DNA from: Datura wrightii
Lineage: Eukaryota; Streptophyta; Magnoliopsida; Solanales; Solanaceae
Assembly (NCBI GenBank): GCA_035772735.1
Contig: JASDFA010000010.1
Location: forward strand, 133,117,001 to 133,181,000
Length of the DNA: 64,000 nt
Reading direction: 5' to 3'
Shown here in pieces: positions 22,380 to 34,521 of this stretch. The position numbers and the translations under genes are program-made. A model generated the notes under the pieces. It ran no database searches, was not told the DNA's origin, and saw only the letters and a program-made list of their open reading frames with translations. The first letter of the stretch is position 1, and each line of letters opens with the position of its first letter.

Positions 22380-22570
22380 AACGTTTAGTATGTCCAAGGG
22401 TGTCTAAAAGCCGCGTTAAATAGAGTTTTTTTTATGGGTGTGAAGCACGCCACACTTATGACGTAGAGGCTATGAAACATTTTAGGAAATTTTCCTTCTT
22501 TCATGATCTATGTCATGCGATGAACCATCTCTCTATCCTTCTAATTCGTGCTATATACGTTTGCTGAATC

Positions 22571-25500
22571 ATGCCTCCCCAATGAGCTAATGGAAGAAGG
22601 AACGGAAATGGAAACGACCGTGAGAATTGCAATGGAGATAGGCACCAGCAATCCCCACTAGCCCCAGCAGATCATGTGCCTGAGCAGGTCTCTCATGTCA
22701 AGTTTAGGGTAGCTTTCCAGATGTTGGCACAGGATTTGACTACTCATTTGAACTAGTAGGTGGTGGCCTATGTCCCACAGAATGGGAGCGCAGCGGCAGC
22801 TCAAGTTCAGGATTTCCTCAGGATGAATCCCCTTGAGCTCCTTGGGTCAAGAGTAGATGAGGACCTAAATGAGTTCCTAGAGGAGATACAGAAGATCCTC
22901 TAGATTATTGGAGTTATAGAAGAAGAGAGCGCATACTTAGCCTCTTATCAGCTGAAGGGGGTTACTTATATTTGGTACTGTCAGTGGAGAGACGATAGAG
23001 AAGTGGGCGCAGTTCCCTTGAGCTGGGATGAGTTCATGACAACTTTCCTAGATGGATTCTTTCCTAAGGAGTTGAGAGAGGCAAAGGTCGCAGAGTTTTT
23101 CAATTTGAAGCACAATTATATAACATTTCAAGGGTATGCTTTGGAGTTTATTCGGCTGTCTAAGTATGCGCCAGAGATGGTGGCAGATCAGAGGACCCGA
23201 ATGAACATATTTGTGTATGGAGTGTCTGACACACTAGTTAAGGAGTGTAGAACAACATTGTTGAAAAACAACTTAGACTTCTCTCAATTGGTCATATATG
23301 CCCAGCAGATTGAGGCAGATTAGATGAAGGATAAAGAGAGAGAGGCCAAGAGGGCCAGGAAGAGCAGTATTGAGTCTTAACAATAGAGGCCTAATGGAGG
23401 GTATTGTCAGCAATCTCTTCAGAGACCATCAGTTCCAGAGCCTTCATCAGCCAGCGTGTCATCTAGGTCTAGGCGTGATTGGAGGGGACGGGCATCAGGC
23501 TCCAGAGGTCAGGGAAGCAGGTCAGGAGAGCCTAGTCTTCCAGTGAGAAGTAAGTCTGGTAGGAGGCACTCCGGAGAATGCTTAGCAGGTTCAGGTGCAT
23601 GTTTTGGCTGTGGGAGGCCCGATCATATGCTCAGAGATTGTCCAACAGCCAAACAAGGCCATGGTGGAGGTTGAGACCCAGCCACCAATTCAGCAGCTCC
23701 ACCAATACGCTCAGCTCAACAAGATGCATCCACTAGTGCAGGTGGTGGTCAGCAGCAGAACAGATTTTATGCCCTCTCATCTCGCTAGGAGTAGGAGGTC
23801 TCTCCATATGTAGTCACTGGTATGTTACGAGTATTCAATCTTGATGTTTATGCATTGTTAGATCTAGGGGCTACCTTTTCTTTTGTGATGCACTATGTTG
23901 CTAGTAGTTTCAAATTCATTTTCGAGACCCTATCAGAACCCTTCTCAGTCTCTTCTCCAGTTAGTGACTCAGTTATAGCTTGACGAGTATACAAAAATTG
24001 CCCTGTCACAATTCTTTAGAAAGTCACCTCAGCAGACTTAGTAGAGTTAGACATGACAGATTTTGATGTTATCTTTGGCATAATTGGTTACATGCATGTT
24101 ATGCCTCAATGAATTATAGAACCAGTGCGGTAGAGTTTCAATTTTTGGGTTATCCAGTCCTAGAGTGAAAGGGTAGTTCTGCTGTGACTGTACATTGATT
24201 TATTTCTTAGCTTAAGGCCAGAAAGATGATTTCTAATGGGTGTGTTTACCATCTAGTTTGGGTTAAGGAGGCTACGTCCGATGCCCTGAATCTCAAGTTA
24301 GTTTCTATTGTGTGTGAGTATCCGGAGGTGTTCCTAGATGATCTACTTGGAGTCCCTCCCGAGCAAGAGATCGACTTTTGTATTGACCTTCTTCTAGATA
24401 CATAGCCTATATCTATTCCTCCTTACAAAATGGCTCCAGCTGAGTTAAAGGAGTTGAATGAATAGTTGAAGGATCTCTTAGACAAGGGTTTCATCAGACC
24501 TAGCAAATCCCCATAGGGTGCACCAGTTCTCTTTGTTCAAAAGAAGGATGATTCTTTTCGTATGTGCATTGACTACCGATAGTTGAACAAGGTTACAATC
24601 AAGAACAAGTATCCTCTTCCCAGGATTGATGATTTATTTGACCAAATTTAGGGTGCTAGGTGCTTCTTAAAGATAGATCTCAGGTCAGGTTATCACCAGC
24701 TCAGAGTTAGGGAGAGTGACATCCCAAAGACAACCTTTAGGACTCGCATGGTCACTATGAGTTCATAGTTATGTCTTTTGGACTAATGAATGCTCCTGCA
24801 GCTTTTATGGATTTGATGAATAGGGTGTTCAAGCCATATTTGGACATGTTCATGATTGTGTTCATAGATGACATTCTCATATTCTCTTAGAGTGAAGAGG
24901 AGCTTGCCGCTCATTTGAGGATTGTGCTACAAACTCTTAAGGATCGCCATCTATTTGCTAAATTCAGCAAGTGTGAGTTTTGGCTAAACTCAGTAGCATT
25001 ATTGGTCCATGTGGTGTCGAGTGAGGTTGTACATGTGGACTTCCAAATGATAGAAATTGTAAATAATTGGCCTAAACTAGTTAATCCTTCCGATATCAGG
25101 AGTTTCTTGGGTTTAGCTGGTTGCTACAGTAGGTTTGTTGAGGGATTTTCGTCCATTGCAGCACCATTAGCTAAGTTGACCCAGAAGAAAGTCAAATTTC
25201 AGTTGTCAGATGCATGTGAGAAGAGTTTTCAAGAGCTAAAGGCTCAGCTCACTTCATCCCTAGTTTTGACCCTACCTAAGGGTACAAATAGATTTGTGGT
25301 GTATTGTGATGCCTCTAGGGTTGTTCTTGGTTGTGTGTTGATGCAGCATGGCAGGGTCATTGCATATACCTCGAGATAACTTAAGACGCATGAGAAGAAT
25401 TACCTAATGCATGACCTAGAATTGGCAGTAGGGGTGTTTGCACTAAAGATATGGAGCCACTATTTGTATGGAGTGCATGTGTATGTGTTCATGGACCATA

Positions 25501-27210
25501 AGAGTCTTCAGTATGTTTTTACCTAGAAGGACCTGAATTTGCGACAAAGGAGGTGGTTAGAACTTCTCAAGGATTATGACATGAGTGCCCTTTATCAACT
25601 GGGCCAGGCTAATATAGTGGCAGATGCTCTTAGCAGGCTATCCATGGAGAGTGTTTCTCATGTGGAAGATGGAAGGAAAGAGCTGGTGAGGGATCTGCAC
25701 CCGCTTGCTCGATTAGGAGTTCGTCTTGTTGATTCAACGGATGGTCGTGTCATTGTTCAAAATGGCTCAGAATCTTCTTTGGTAATTGAGTTCGAGGCTA
25801 GACAAGAAGAGGATTTGATCTTGGTAAAGTTGAAGGAAGTGGTTTAGAATTAGAAGGTAGAGGTCTTCTCCCAAGGGAGAGATGGTGTACTTCGTTATCA
25901 GGGTCATTTGTATGTTCGGGGTGTTGATGACTTGAGATATCAAATGTTGCATGAGGCTCATAGTTCTCGATATTCTATTCATCCAGGTTCCACCAAGATG
26001 TACCATGACCTATGGGAAGTCTATTGGTGGAATGGCATGAAGAGAGATATAGCAAAGTATCCAAATTGTCAGAAAGTGAAAGTCGAGCATCAAAGACCTG
26101 GAGGTGTGCTACAAGACATCAGTATCCCTACTTAGAAGTGGGAAGAGATCAATATGGACTTCATCACAGGGTTTCCTCGTACACGTCAAAGTATGACTCT
26201 ATTTGGGTGGTTGTCGACAGGTTGACTAAGGCAGCTCATTTTCTATTGATCAAAACCACCGACTCAATGGAGGATTATGCTAAATTGTATATTCGGGAGT
26301 TAGTTTGGTTGCATGGTGTTCCCTTGTCCATTATATCAGACAGAGGTATTCAGTTCACGTCGTAGTTTTGGAAGTCATTTTAGAAGGGACTTGGTACCCA
26401 GGTCAAGCTTAGCCCAGCTTTCCACTTGCAGATGGATGGAAAGGCCGAACGGACCATTCAGACTCTTGAGGATATGTTGAGAGCATGTGTGATTGACTTC
26501 AAAGGTAGTTGGAATGATCATTTGCCTCTTATCGAGTTTGCTTACATCAATAGTTAACACTCTAGTATTCAGATGGCTCTGTTTGAGGCTCTTTATGGGC
26601 AGAGATGTAGGTTGCCCATTGGTTTGTTTGAAGTAGGTGAACATTGGTAGGGCTGTATTAAGTTTAGTTCATGAGGCTATGGAGAAATTTCAACTTATAA
26701 TGGAAAGGCTAAACACAGCTCAGAGTCATCAAAAATCCTATGCGGGTGTGAGGAGGAGAGAACTTGATCTGAAGTTGATGATTGGGTGTTTTTAAAGGTG
26801 TCTCCTAGAAGGGAGTGATGAGGTTCGGAAAGAAAGAAAAGCTTAGTCACTGATATGTTGGCCCGTACAAGATTGTGAGACATATTGGCAAGGTGGCCTA
26901 TGAGTTGGAGTTGCCCGTGGAGTTAGCATCAGTGCATCTAGTCTTCCATGTATCACTCTTGAAGAAGTGTATTGGTGACCCATCCTTGGTGGTTCCGGTG
27001 GAGAGTATTATTGTGTATGATAGCCTTAGCTATGAAGAGGTTCCAGTTGAAATCCTTGATCGTCAGGTTCAAAAGTTGAGGAACAAAGAAGTAGCTTCAG
27101 TAAAGGTTTTATGGAGAAATCAGCTCGTTAAGGGAGCTACATGGGAAGATGAAGCAGATATGATGGCAAAATACCCGCACCTTTTCCGTTTTGGCATAGT
27201 TCTAGCTTGA
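22571..27210 (+). pseudogene. Element C gag-pol (Tekay-like), many stops
   Basis: Start MPPQ at 22571, followed at once by TGA. Gag is clear at 23003-23323 (WDEFMTTFLDGFFPKELREA). A zinc knuckle CFGCGRPDHMLRDC lies near 23600-23640. The protease is weak. RT covers about 24300-24930, with FIDDILIFS as the catalytic box near 24865 and TAG at 24580-24582, at the same Gln codon of F that is stopped in A. RNase H is at 25250-25650 (YCDASR, then VADALSRLS). Integrase runs from about 25900 to 26640 ([28 protein letters not shown]). The chromodomain-like tail at 26875-27210 is open (VPVEILDRQVQKLRNKEVAS) and ends with a stop at 27208-27210. The order matches A, E and F. Inactive. Confidence 0.85.
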
Positions 27211-27420
27211 GGTACCAGTTTCCTCCTTAGTACTCTATTTAGCTTTATGTATAGTTCATGTCTTTCATTTTCATTTACGTCAGTGCAAGTATGTGTGATT
27301 CATGAATTTAGTTTACTCATGTATTTTAATTCTGAGTCAGTTACTCCGTCAGTTCTTAGCTTCAGATATTCAGTATGTGGGATGGAAGTTCCTTTCCCCA
27401 GTTTTTTAGTATGTTTACCC

Positions 27421-27456
27421 AACATTCAAAGACGAATGTTCCCAAGGGGGAGATAT
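27421..27456 (+). other. Element C hairpin and polypurine tract
   Basis: AACATTC / GAATGTT with loop AAAGAC (27421-27440), then CCCAAGGGGGAGATAT directly before the 3' LTR at 27457. The loop is a decayed form of the GAGGAC context seen in F. Confidence 0.7.
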
Positions 27457-29753
27457 TATAATACCCCGAAAGTGCCTAAGACTAGACTTAAGATTTGAAA
27501 TGTGTTCAGTAGAAAAAGTTGGAAAATTGTCACAGGACGACTTGTGGTATGAGTTGTAGAAGTTACCAACATATCGTAGGATCATTCATGTATAGCAGTT
27601 TGTTGAGGAAAAGTTTGTAGCAACGAGTCCAATATCGACTCATGGGATGATGGTACGAGTCATGGATGTGAGTCGTCCTTTGGTTTCGGACGGTCAGGAC
27701 AGAAGGTACGACTCGTGACATGATTCCTGGTGAAGAAACACAAATTGTGGTAAGGACTCGTTGGTTGGATCTGTGGAGATTGAGTTGGAAGCTATGGGTC
27801 AAGGTGCGACTCATTGTGTGGAACAACAAGTCGTTACTCACATCCGTGGGAAGGGTCAGGAAATTATTCCAGTGGTGGAAATGGATGGGTCCAATGACTC
27901 ATGGGATGATGGTACGAGTCATTGTATGACCCGTGGAGAACTCTAGAAACTCAAGAATGAGATAGTGGCAACGATGGAAGGAACCCATAACTCGTGGTAT
28001 CAGGGTATGACTCGTGGTGTAAGTCGTGGCTTCAGCAGTAAGTAGTTTTTTTGTGAATTTATTAACGGCATTTTCATAATTACTAAGCTCCAAAGCCCTA
28101 AACTATGTCATTTAAAGCCCATTTAGGAGGATTTTAAGAGGATTTAGCCTATTCTAGCCTATTCCCTCCCCATGCATGCAATAGTAGAGAATTCCAAAGG
28201 AGATTAAGTCTAGAATTCTTCAAGTTCTTCTCGAAATTTCTTGGCCTCTCAAGGAAGGGTGTAGAATCAGATTACCCAGGTATTTAGGGTCATGACTGAG
28301 AGTTTTCCTTCACTCTCATGCCCAGATCCCATCTCAAGTTCATGAATTCAAGTGTATGATTATATTGGGTCTTAATTCAATTCTATCAAATTCTCTATGA
28401 TTAATTCATGGTTCGATTCCCTTCATATTTTAAATGATGTTTTTATGACTCATGGAAAGTTTTATACCTATTTTGATTACAATTCATCAAATTTAAGATC
28501 ATGATGCCCAATTATGCAAGTTTCATGAAAAGTTGAGTTTATGATTTATGCTTCCAAGTATGATGAGATTTCTAGTATATACGAATATTTTCAAATTATC
28601 CATGAATATATTTATGATTTTACTTATGATGTCTATCCCATGCAAGCATGATGTTAAGATTTGGTCAAGCCCGCTCAAGTTAAGCAAGATTTCATGATTT
28701 TGCCAACGCTAATAAGTTCAGTTATCTCATGTGTTGGAGTCAAGACGTCCTATATGATAAGAGTCAATTTATATTTTGATCTATGGTTATATGAGCATTA
28801 TACATGTTTTGGGAGTAGTGACCACCGAGTAGGCTTGGGGTTCCAAGGTTCCCCAGTCTCATGATCTACGCCAACATAGGTATTCTTCGGGGCCTCTCAA
28901 GAGAGCATTTCCCCCGGCCCAAGGGCCCACCGTGATATCACATCTTACTTAATCTTTTGCCTTGTTAAGACTTAGGATGGCTCTCCTCCACATGCGCAAG
29001 ACGTGGGATCATCATGAGCTCATACATGGTGGTTGTCGGTTAAGATGAGTCTCCCATTGTTCCTCATAATTTTAGTAATGCATGTACTATAAGATATTAT
29101 GTCATGTTTTTAGCAGGTTGGATCCAAGGATCAATTCATGAGCTTTTACTTATGATTTTCTCATATATGGCAAGCCATATGCATTTACTTTAGTTATGTT
29201 TACTCATGTTTTCAGATATCAACATTCAACCTTTTCTCTCAGAATCTTATGATGTTATGCATGATTCAGTTTAACTTATTCAACCTGTTTTACTACTCTA
29301 TACATTCCAAGTACTGACCGCATACTCTATGCTATATCATTTCATGATACAGGCTCAAACGTTCAGATTTAGTCTCACCACTAGCTAGTTTTTAGAGTTC
29401 GGTCCAGATAGCTTATTGGTGAGTCCTCATCCTTTGAGGACCGTAAGATAGTTGAGTTATTGTCATATTCAGTTTTCAGACTTCTAGTAAGCTAGTTGGG
29501 GATGTTGTCCTATCAACTCATCGGTATGTTAGAGGCTTTTCAGACATTATTTGTATTTTCAGCTTCAAACTCTGTGTTTTGAGATTCCAGTTGTTTAAAT
29601 ATTTTATTATTCAAATTTCTGCTATTTCAGAATTTAGTCTGCCTCTTTATTTATGTTGAGCTTCAGTTTTTTTATCTTACCATGGGTCATCTTAGAGACA
29701 TTTATGGTTCGAGGTTCCGTGTCTAGATCTGGGCCTATGTTCGGGTTGTGACA
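27457..29753 (+). repeat. Element C 3' LTR
   Basis: 2297 bp, homologous to 20074-22358 over its length, including the dyad-word array at about 27540-28035. It ends GTTGTGACA. Confidence 0.88.
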
Positions 29754-30879
29754 GTTCTTGAGGTTGAGATGATGAGAATATTAGAGGAATGCTACCCATC
29801 CCCTGTTGAGGGTCATCATGGAGGTATTCAGGTTGTGGATAAGATCTTGCAATGTGGGTACTACTGGCCCACAATTCATCAGGATGCTCGTGACTTTGCA
29901 AAAGCTTGTGACAGTGCCAAAGACCAGGGGACATATCTCGTAAGCATGAACTTCCTTTGAATCCGATCCTTGAGGTGGAACCGTTTGACGTCTGGGATAT
30001 TGATTTCATGGGGCCCTTCGTGAGCTTATATGGGATGAAGTACATCTTGGTTACTGTAGGTTATGTATCGAAGTGGGTGGAGGCTGTTGCGCTTCCCAAC
30101 AATAAAGGTAAGAGTGTCACAACATTTTTGAGGAAGAATATTTTTGCAAAATTTGGTACTCCGAGGGCCATTATCAGTGATGGAAGCTCCAACTTTTTCA
30201 ATTGTCTATTCATGGCTTTTCTTGAAAAGTATGGTGTGAAACATAAGGTGGCGACACCTTACCATCCTCAATCGAGTGGGCAGGTAGAGGTCTCCAATTG
30301 AGAGATCAACACCATCCTTCCAAAAACAGTGAATACAAATTGAATAGACTGATCTAGGAAGTTAGACAATGCATTATGGGAATAGCGAACAACACTTAAA
30401 ACTCCCCTTGGTACTTCTCCATATCAGCTTGTGTTTGGCAAATCTTGCCACCTGTCGGTTGAGCTTGAGCACAAGGCATTATGGGTGGTCAAGAAGTTGA
30501 ATCTAGAACGGAAATGATGCTTCTAACTGAGGCTTGAGTAGTTAAATGAGATGGATGAATAGCAAATTATAGTATATGAAAGTGTAGCAATCTACAATGA
30601 GAGGATGAAATTGTACCATGATAGAAAGATTGAAAAAAGAGAGTTCAATGCCGGTGATTTGGTCTTATTGTTCAATTCTAGACTTCACGTTTTTCTTGGA
30701 AAGTTGAAGTCTATATGGATAGGACCATATCATGTGGTAAAGTGTTCCCTTATGACGCTATCGAGCTTGAAAATTGAGAAGGCAAGAGGTTCAAAGTAAA
30801 TGGCCAACGGGTGAAGCAGTACCTTGGAATAATTGAAGAGGTGAAGGTAATAGAGTTGGTGTACCTTGATGAAGTCTGA
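29754..30879 (+). pseudogene. Element D gag-pol, second part (integrase)
   Basis: This continues the Athila-like integrase after element C. The zinc-binding region (ECYPSPVEGHHGG, then [12 protein letters not shown]) is damaged at its second Cys position. The catalytic core reads WDIDFMGPF (first Asp), then [14 protein letters not shown] (second Asp), then [11 protein letters not shown] (Glu), ending in a TGA at 30299-30301. Further conserved pieces are PYQLVFGKSCHL (about 30420-30455) and a C-terminal region at 30605-30799. It ends at TGA 30877-30879. No chromodomain is present, as usual for Athila/Tat. RT and protease lie at 17684-20073. Confidence 0.85.
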
Positions 30880-31039
30880 GTAGTCAAGATACCCGTGTTG
30901 TGCTGCTACATTAAATTAGGTGCTGCATGGGAGGCAACCCACGATGCATTTCGGTGAAGTCTGAGTAGCTAAAATACTCGCATCATGTCGCGAGCCTAAA
31001 TCAGGTGCTTCTTGGGAGGCAACCCAAGTATTTCACTTT
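30870..31039 (+). repeat. 85-bp tandem duplication over the D stop codon, with hairpins
   Basis: Two diverged copies (30870-30954 and 30955-31039) each start with the GAAGTCTGAGTA 12-mer and end with a GGGAGGCAACCC hairpin. The second copy keeps the perfect CTTGGG-AGGCAA-CCCAAG hairpin (31011-31028). The first copy contains the TGA that ends pol. Confidence 0.75.
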
Positions 31040-32401
31040 ATTTTTTCCTTATGATTTATAGAACTCATGTGTGTTGAAGTGTACAGGTATGACGAGGGAA
31101 AAATCTGGAAAAGAGAGTTACTAGCAAGGAATATGAACCATGTAACGTTTGTCCTATGATATGACAACTCGTAGTCCCAATCGTACAGAAGAACTTCCCT
31201 TTACAACTTTTAGGAGTTTATTTCATAGTTGGTTATCACGAACCGTACCTTCATGATACAAGCCGTGGTACTAACTGTCCTGATAAACTCCTAAAAGCCA
31301 ACTTTCAAGATCTCTAACCTACGAGCCAACCATACCACGACCCATACTGATGGTCCATAGGTTCTCAGTTAAGTATTATTTTCTTAGATACGATCAATAG
31401 GGCACGAGTCGCTGGGACATACCATGACTCGTGGGATGAGTCATGGGCTACTACTCTTCTTAAAAAACTTTAACTCAACTCGAAATTTTAAATCTACCCC
31501 AACTTAATTAAACAAGTTCTCCTTCACTAAATAGGTTCACAAACCACCTCCTTTACATGATACTCCCTCTGTAATTCATTCCAAGAATCATCCACGTGCA
31601 TCACAAGCACTTCAAGAACAAAGTCATGGATTTTCATCCAAACCCTCGACAATAAGGGCAACATTCACATAAAAATAAAGTAATTTGAAAAATTGTTTCC
31701 TCTTACATTGCTAATCACTTTAATGAAGTGTTTAATTGTGATACTCCATGCGTTGATTGATGGAAGACTATGATCGATAAAACAACTTATGATACAAAGG
31801 GGAGAATGGATGGAAGGGTTTTCTTGACTTTGAAATTTTTGTGAATGGGTGTTAATGGAGGGAAGGAGATCTTAAATTGGAGTGGGTAATTGTGTAAATC
31901 TGTTAGATGTGAACTGATAGGGATGAAGTCTGAGTAATCCCCCAAAATTTGGGTGAATTGTTGGATGAACACTTTGGGCGAGGATAGGCTTCACGAACTA
32001 ACCTCCGATTCACGGTAGACACCACAAATCGAAGGATGGTCCATTGGAACTGTCCAGTGAACCCTAATGAAAGGATGGTAGTATGGTGCTTCAACATGAG
32101 CAGTGGTATCATACCTCAAGTCATGGAAAACAGTCATATTGATAATCCCAGTAAAGTGCATCTACAAAATATTATACCATCATCAATACCACGATCCATG
32201 GAATTTCTCCATGAGTCGTGGTATGTGGTCATCTTGAAGAACAGAGAAGGGCCCCTTTGCAGGAACTTATACCACAACCTTAGGTATGAGTCGTACCATC
32301 TAGTAATGACTGGTCCTAAAGGGTCATAATTGGACACTACACCTTAGTTTTTGTACTTAAATTTTTGAGTTCTCTTCACTAATTTTTCCTCTAATGGAAT
32401 C
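31040..32401 (+). other. Non-coding region downstream of D pol
   Basis: No supported gene. It carries two dyad-word zones, about 31130-31450 and 32100-32330. CCATGACTC / GAGTCATGG (31422-31430 and 31438-31446) is a perfect 9-bp inverted repeat. ACCACGATCC...GTCGTGGT spans 32188-32222. Another GAAGTCTGAGTA lies at 31925-31936. It is probably the 3' part of D, but no LTR boundary or polypurine tract could be placed. Confidence 0.45.
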
Positions 32402-32829
32402 ATGCCCCGAAAGGAGCAACAGAAAAAGAAACAATAGGACAAGATGGCCTAGAAGGAGATTGCCTCCAAGAGGGCATTGAAGGACCAACAAACTGAATTG
32501 GGAGATTGAGTCTAATGGATCTAATGGTTTAGTGGAAAGTTATAACATTGCCACCAATGAGAAAAAAGACCTAAACCACTAGAGCACAGGTCAAATCTAA
32601 AGCAATAGTACCTGCGACCACTCCCGTACCAGCTCCTTACTCTGAAGTGGGAGAAAGTGCACATTAGAGTGAGTCTGATAATGACTGAAATAGTGATGAT
32701 TTTACACCCCATAAGTTTCTATCATTTAACGAATGCATGCGTATGTATGTTGAGAGTTTTGGAGTATGATGCATATGAAGAAGGGCTCGGGAGACAAATA
32801 TACGAGCCTAGCATTGAGCGAGCAAGAGG
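32402..32829 (+). pseudogene. Unidentified degraded ORF left of element E
   Basis: Begins MPRKEQQKKKQ at 32402 and then breaks by stops and frameshifts. A later fragment on another frame reads VLEYDAYEEGLGRQIYEP (about 32754-32807) and runs into the left end of E. I do not recognise it. Its place after the pol of Athila-like D would fit a third, env-position ORF, but it could equally be the gag start of another element. Confidence 0.3.
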
Positions 32830-32925
32830 CCAGGTGCACTGGGTGCCGCGCCGTGCCAGCCAGCTTGGCGCTATGGCCATCACCATGGGTGGCACGCCTC
32901 ACCCACAAGCCACCGACCCCCACCT

Positions 32926-32932
32926 TATATAT
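32926..32932 (+). promoter_or_regulatory. Element E TATA box, 5' LTR
   Basis: TATATAT just after a GC-rich array (GCCGTGCCAGCCAG, GGTGGCACGCC). The 3' LTR has TATATATA at 41433-41440 in the same setting. Confidence 0.6.
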
Positions 32933-34521
32933 GTGTTAAGTGATGTTCAATTCATTTCCAACACTTAAGCGAATAGACCCTCGACCCCTACATAATATTC
33001 TCTCAAATTTCAATTGATTTTTAGCATAATTATGCCATTAAACTCTGTCCAAATGCAAATTCATCTTGGATAAAGAGTTCTAGCCCTACGAGGGACATCC
33101 CTGCAGAGTTATATCTTGAAAATTCGCTCGGAGTATCAGAACTCCGCTGAGTAAAAGTTGTCGAAATTACATCAAATTGAGTCCTAAGCGGCTACAGGTG
33201 ATAGATAAGCATTTCTACCTTCTAAAGTCTCAAGAAATTGTGAGTTTTCAGCCGAATTAAATAGAGTTGAATTATAGTTAATATTATCAATTGATGTCGT
33301 TGTTTGCCGAGTCTTAGTATTGAAAATAACCCTATTCTCTCAGTGTAAGGGTTGCAATTGAATGGAATAGCAGGCCACATGTTTGGAACTAATTGGATAA
33401 ATGAGGGTCGGTATTCGAGGTATGTTAAGGCTATCCTTTCGATAAGTTATTTCCATCGTGATGTTGACACGACTAGCACCTCTGTACTGGCGTAGAAATT
33501 CGTTATGGTTAGATGTTATGAATAGACTTGAGATCACAGTGTAGCATCCATGGTAGGGGTAGATCATATTTCGTACGACCGCTCGCTGTAAATAGCTGAG
33601 GAGTTGCTAAATGCATGAACTGCTTATGGAACTATAAACTGCTTACAGAGTTGTGATGTTGCTTATGCCTACAGGGTTATAAATTACTTATGAAGCCATG
33701 ATGCTGATATCACTCACGAGAACTACAAAACTGCTTTTGGAGCTATGGTATTGCTTATGGGCTACCGAATTGCTTGCAGAGCTATTCAGTGTCTGAAGGG
33801 ACTAGAGTAAAGCCTTTAGGGCCATGTTGGAGTCTTCTACAAACTCCTTCTATGCTAAAGATGTTATTACCGATCCTCCTGAGGGCCTAATTTATCTAAG
33901 ACACAGTTGCAGTAACTTAAGGAGCCTCAGGGATACCGATAGGGGTATATAGATTGATTGGTGCCTGTCAGGGATTATAGGGGCCCAGGTAGGTTATTTT
34001 GTGTTGATTGCACCTTCCAGGCTTATAGGGGCCTGCTTAGGTTCTTGGTTGTATATCTACCTGCTAATTATGATTTAGGTAGTGAGGCTATTCAGGTTAT
34101 AACTCTTATCCTTTCTGTTGTTTAGTTTTAGATCTTTCATAAGTTTTATTTAGTCATTTTCATTACTTCCTTACATATTTTGTACATATTGTACTGACGC
34201 CCATTCTTGGGGCGCTGCATTACTTGCTTACAGGTGCGGATAGACGCAGTTCAGGAACTTCCTAGTTCTCAGCCAGAGTTAGCAGTTTAGTCAGCTCCTT
34301 TCCTCAAAAGTTGATAGTTAGAAAGATTTTTTCTTTTATTGTACAACTTTTTGGTAGGTCGGGGCCCTGTTCTGACCATTATTCTACTCTTAGAGGCTTG
34401 CAGACTACAGTCTTTCAGTTGTTGGTTGTTGTTGGCCGTATGGGGCCTATGTATGTTATGTGATGCATGATGGCCGTGTGTGGCCTAGTTTAGATAGCTA
34501 GTTAGCAACCTTTTCGGATAT

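Larger units (their letters stand above)
20074..29753 (+). mobile_element. Element C: degenerate Tekay/Del-like LTR retrotransposon
   Basis: LTRs lie at 20074-22358 and 27457-29753, nearly equal in length (2285 and 2297 bp). The flanking 5-mers GTTCC (20069-20073) and GTTCT (29754-29758) match at 4 of 5 positions and fit a target duplication. The D integrase reading frame resumes directly across the insertion, which confirms the boundaries independently. A decayed iMet-type primer site, a gag-pol with many stops and an AAGGGGGAGATAT purine tract complete the structure. It is related to A but from a different subfamily. Confidence 0.9.
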
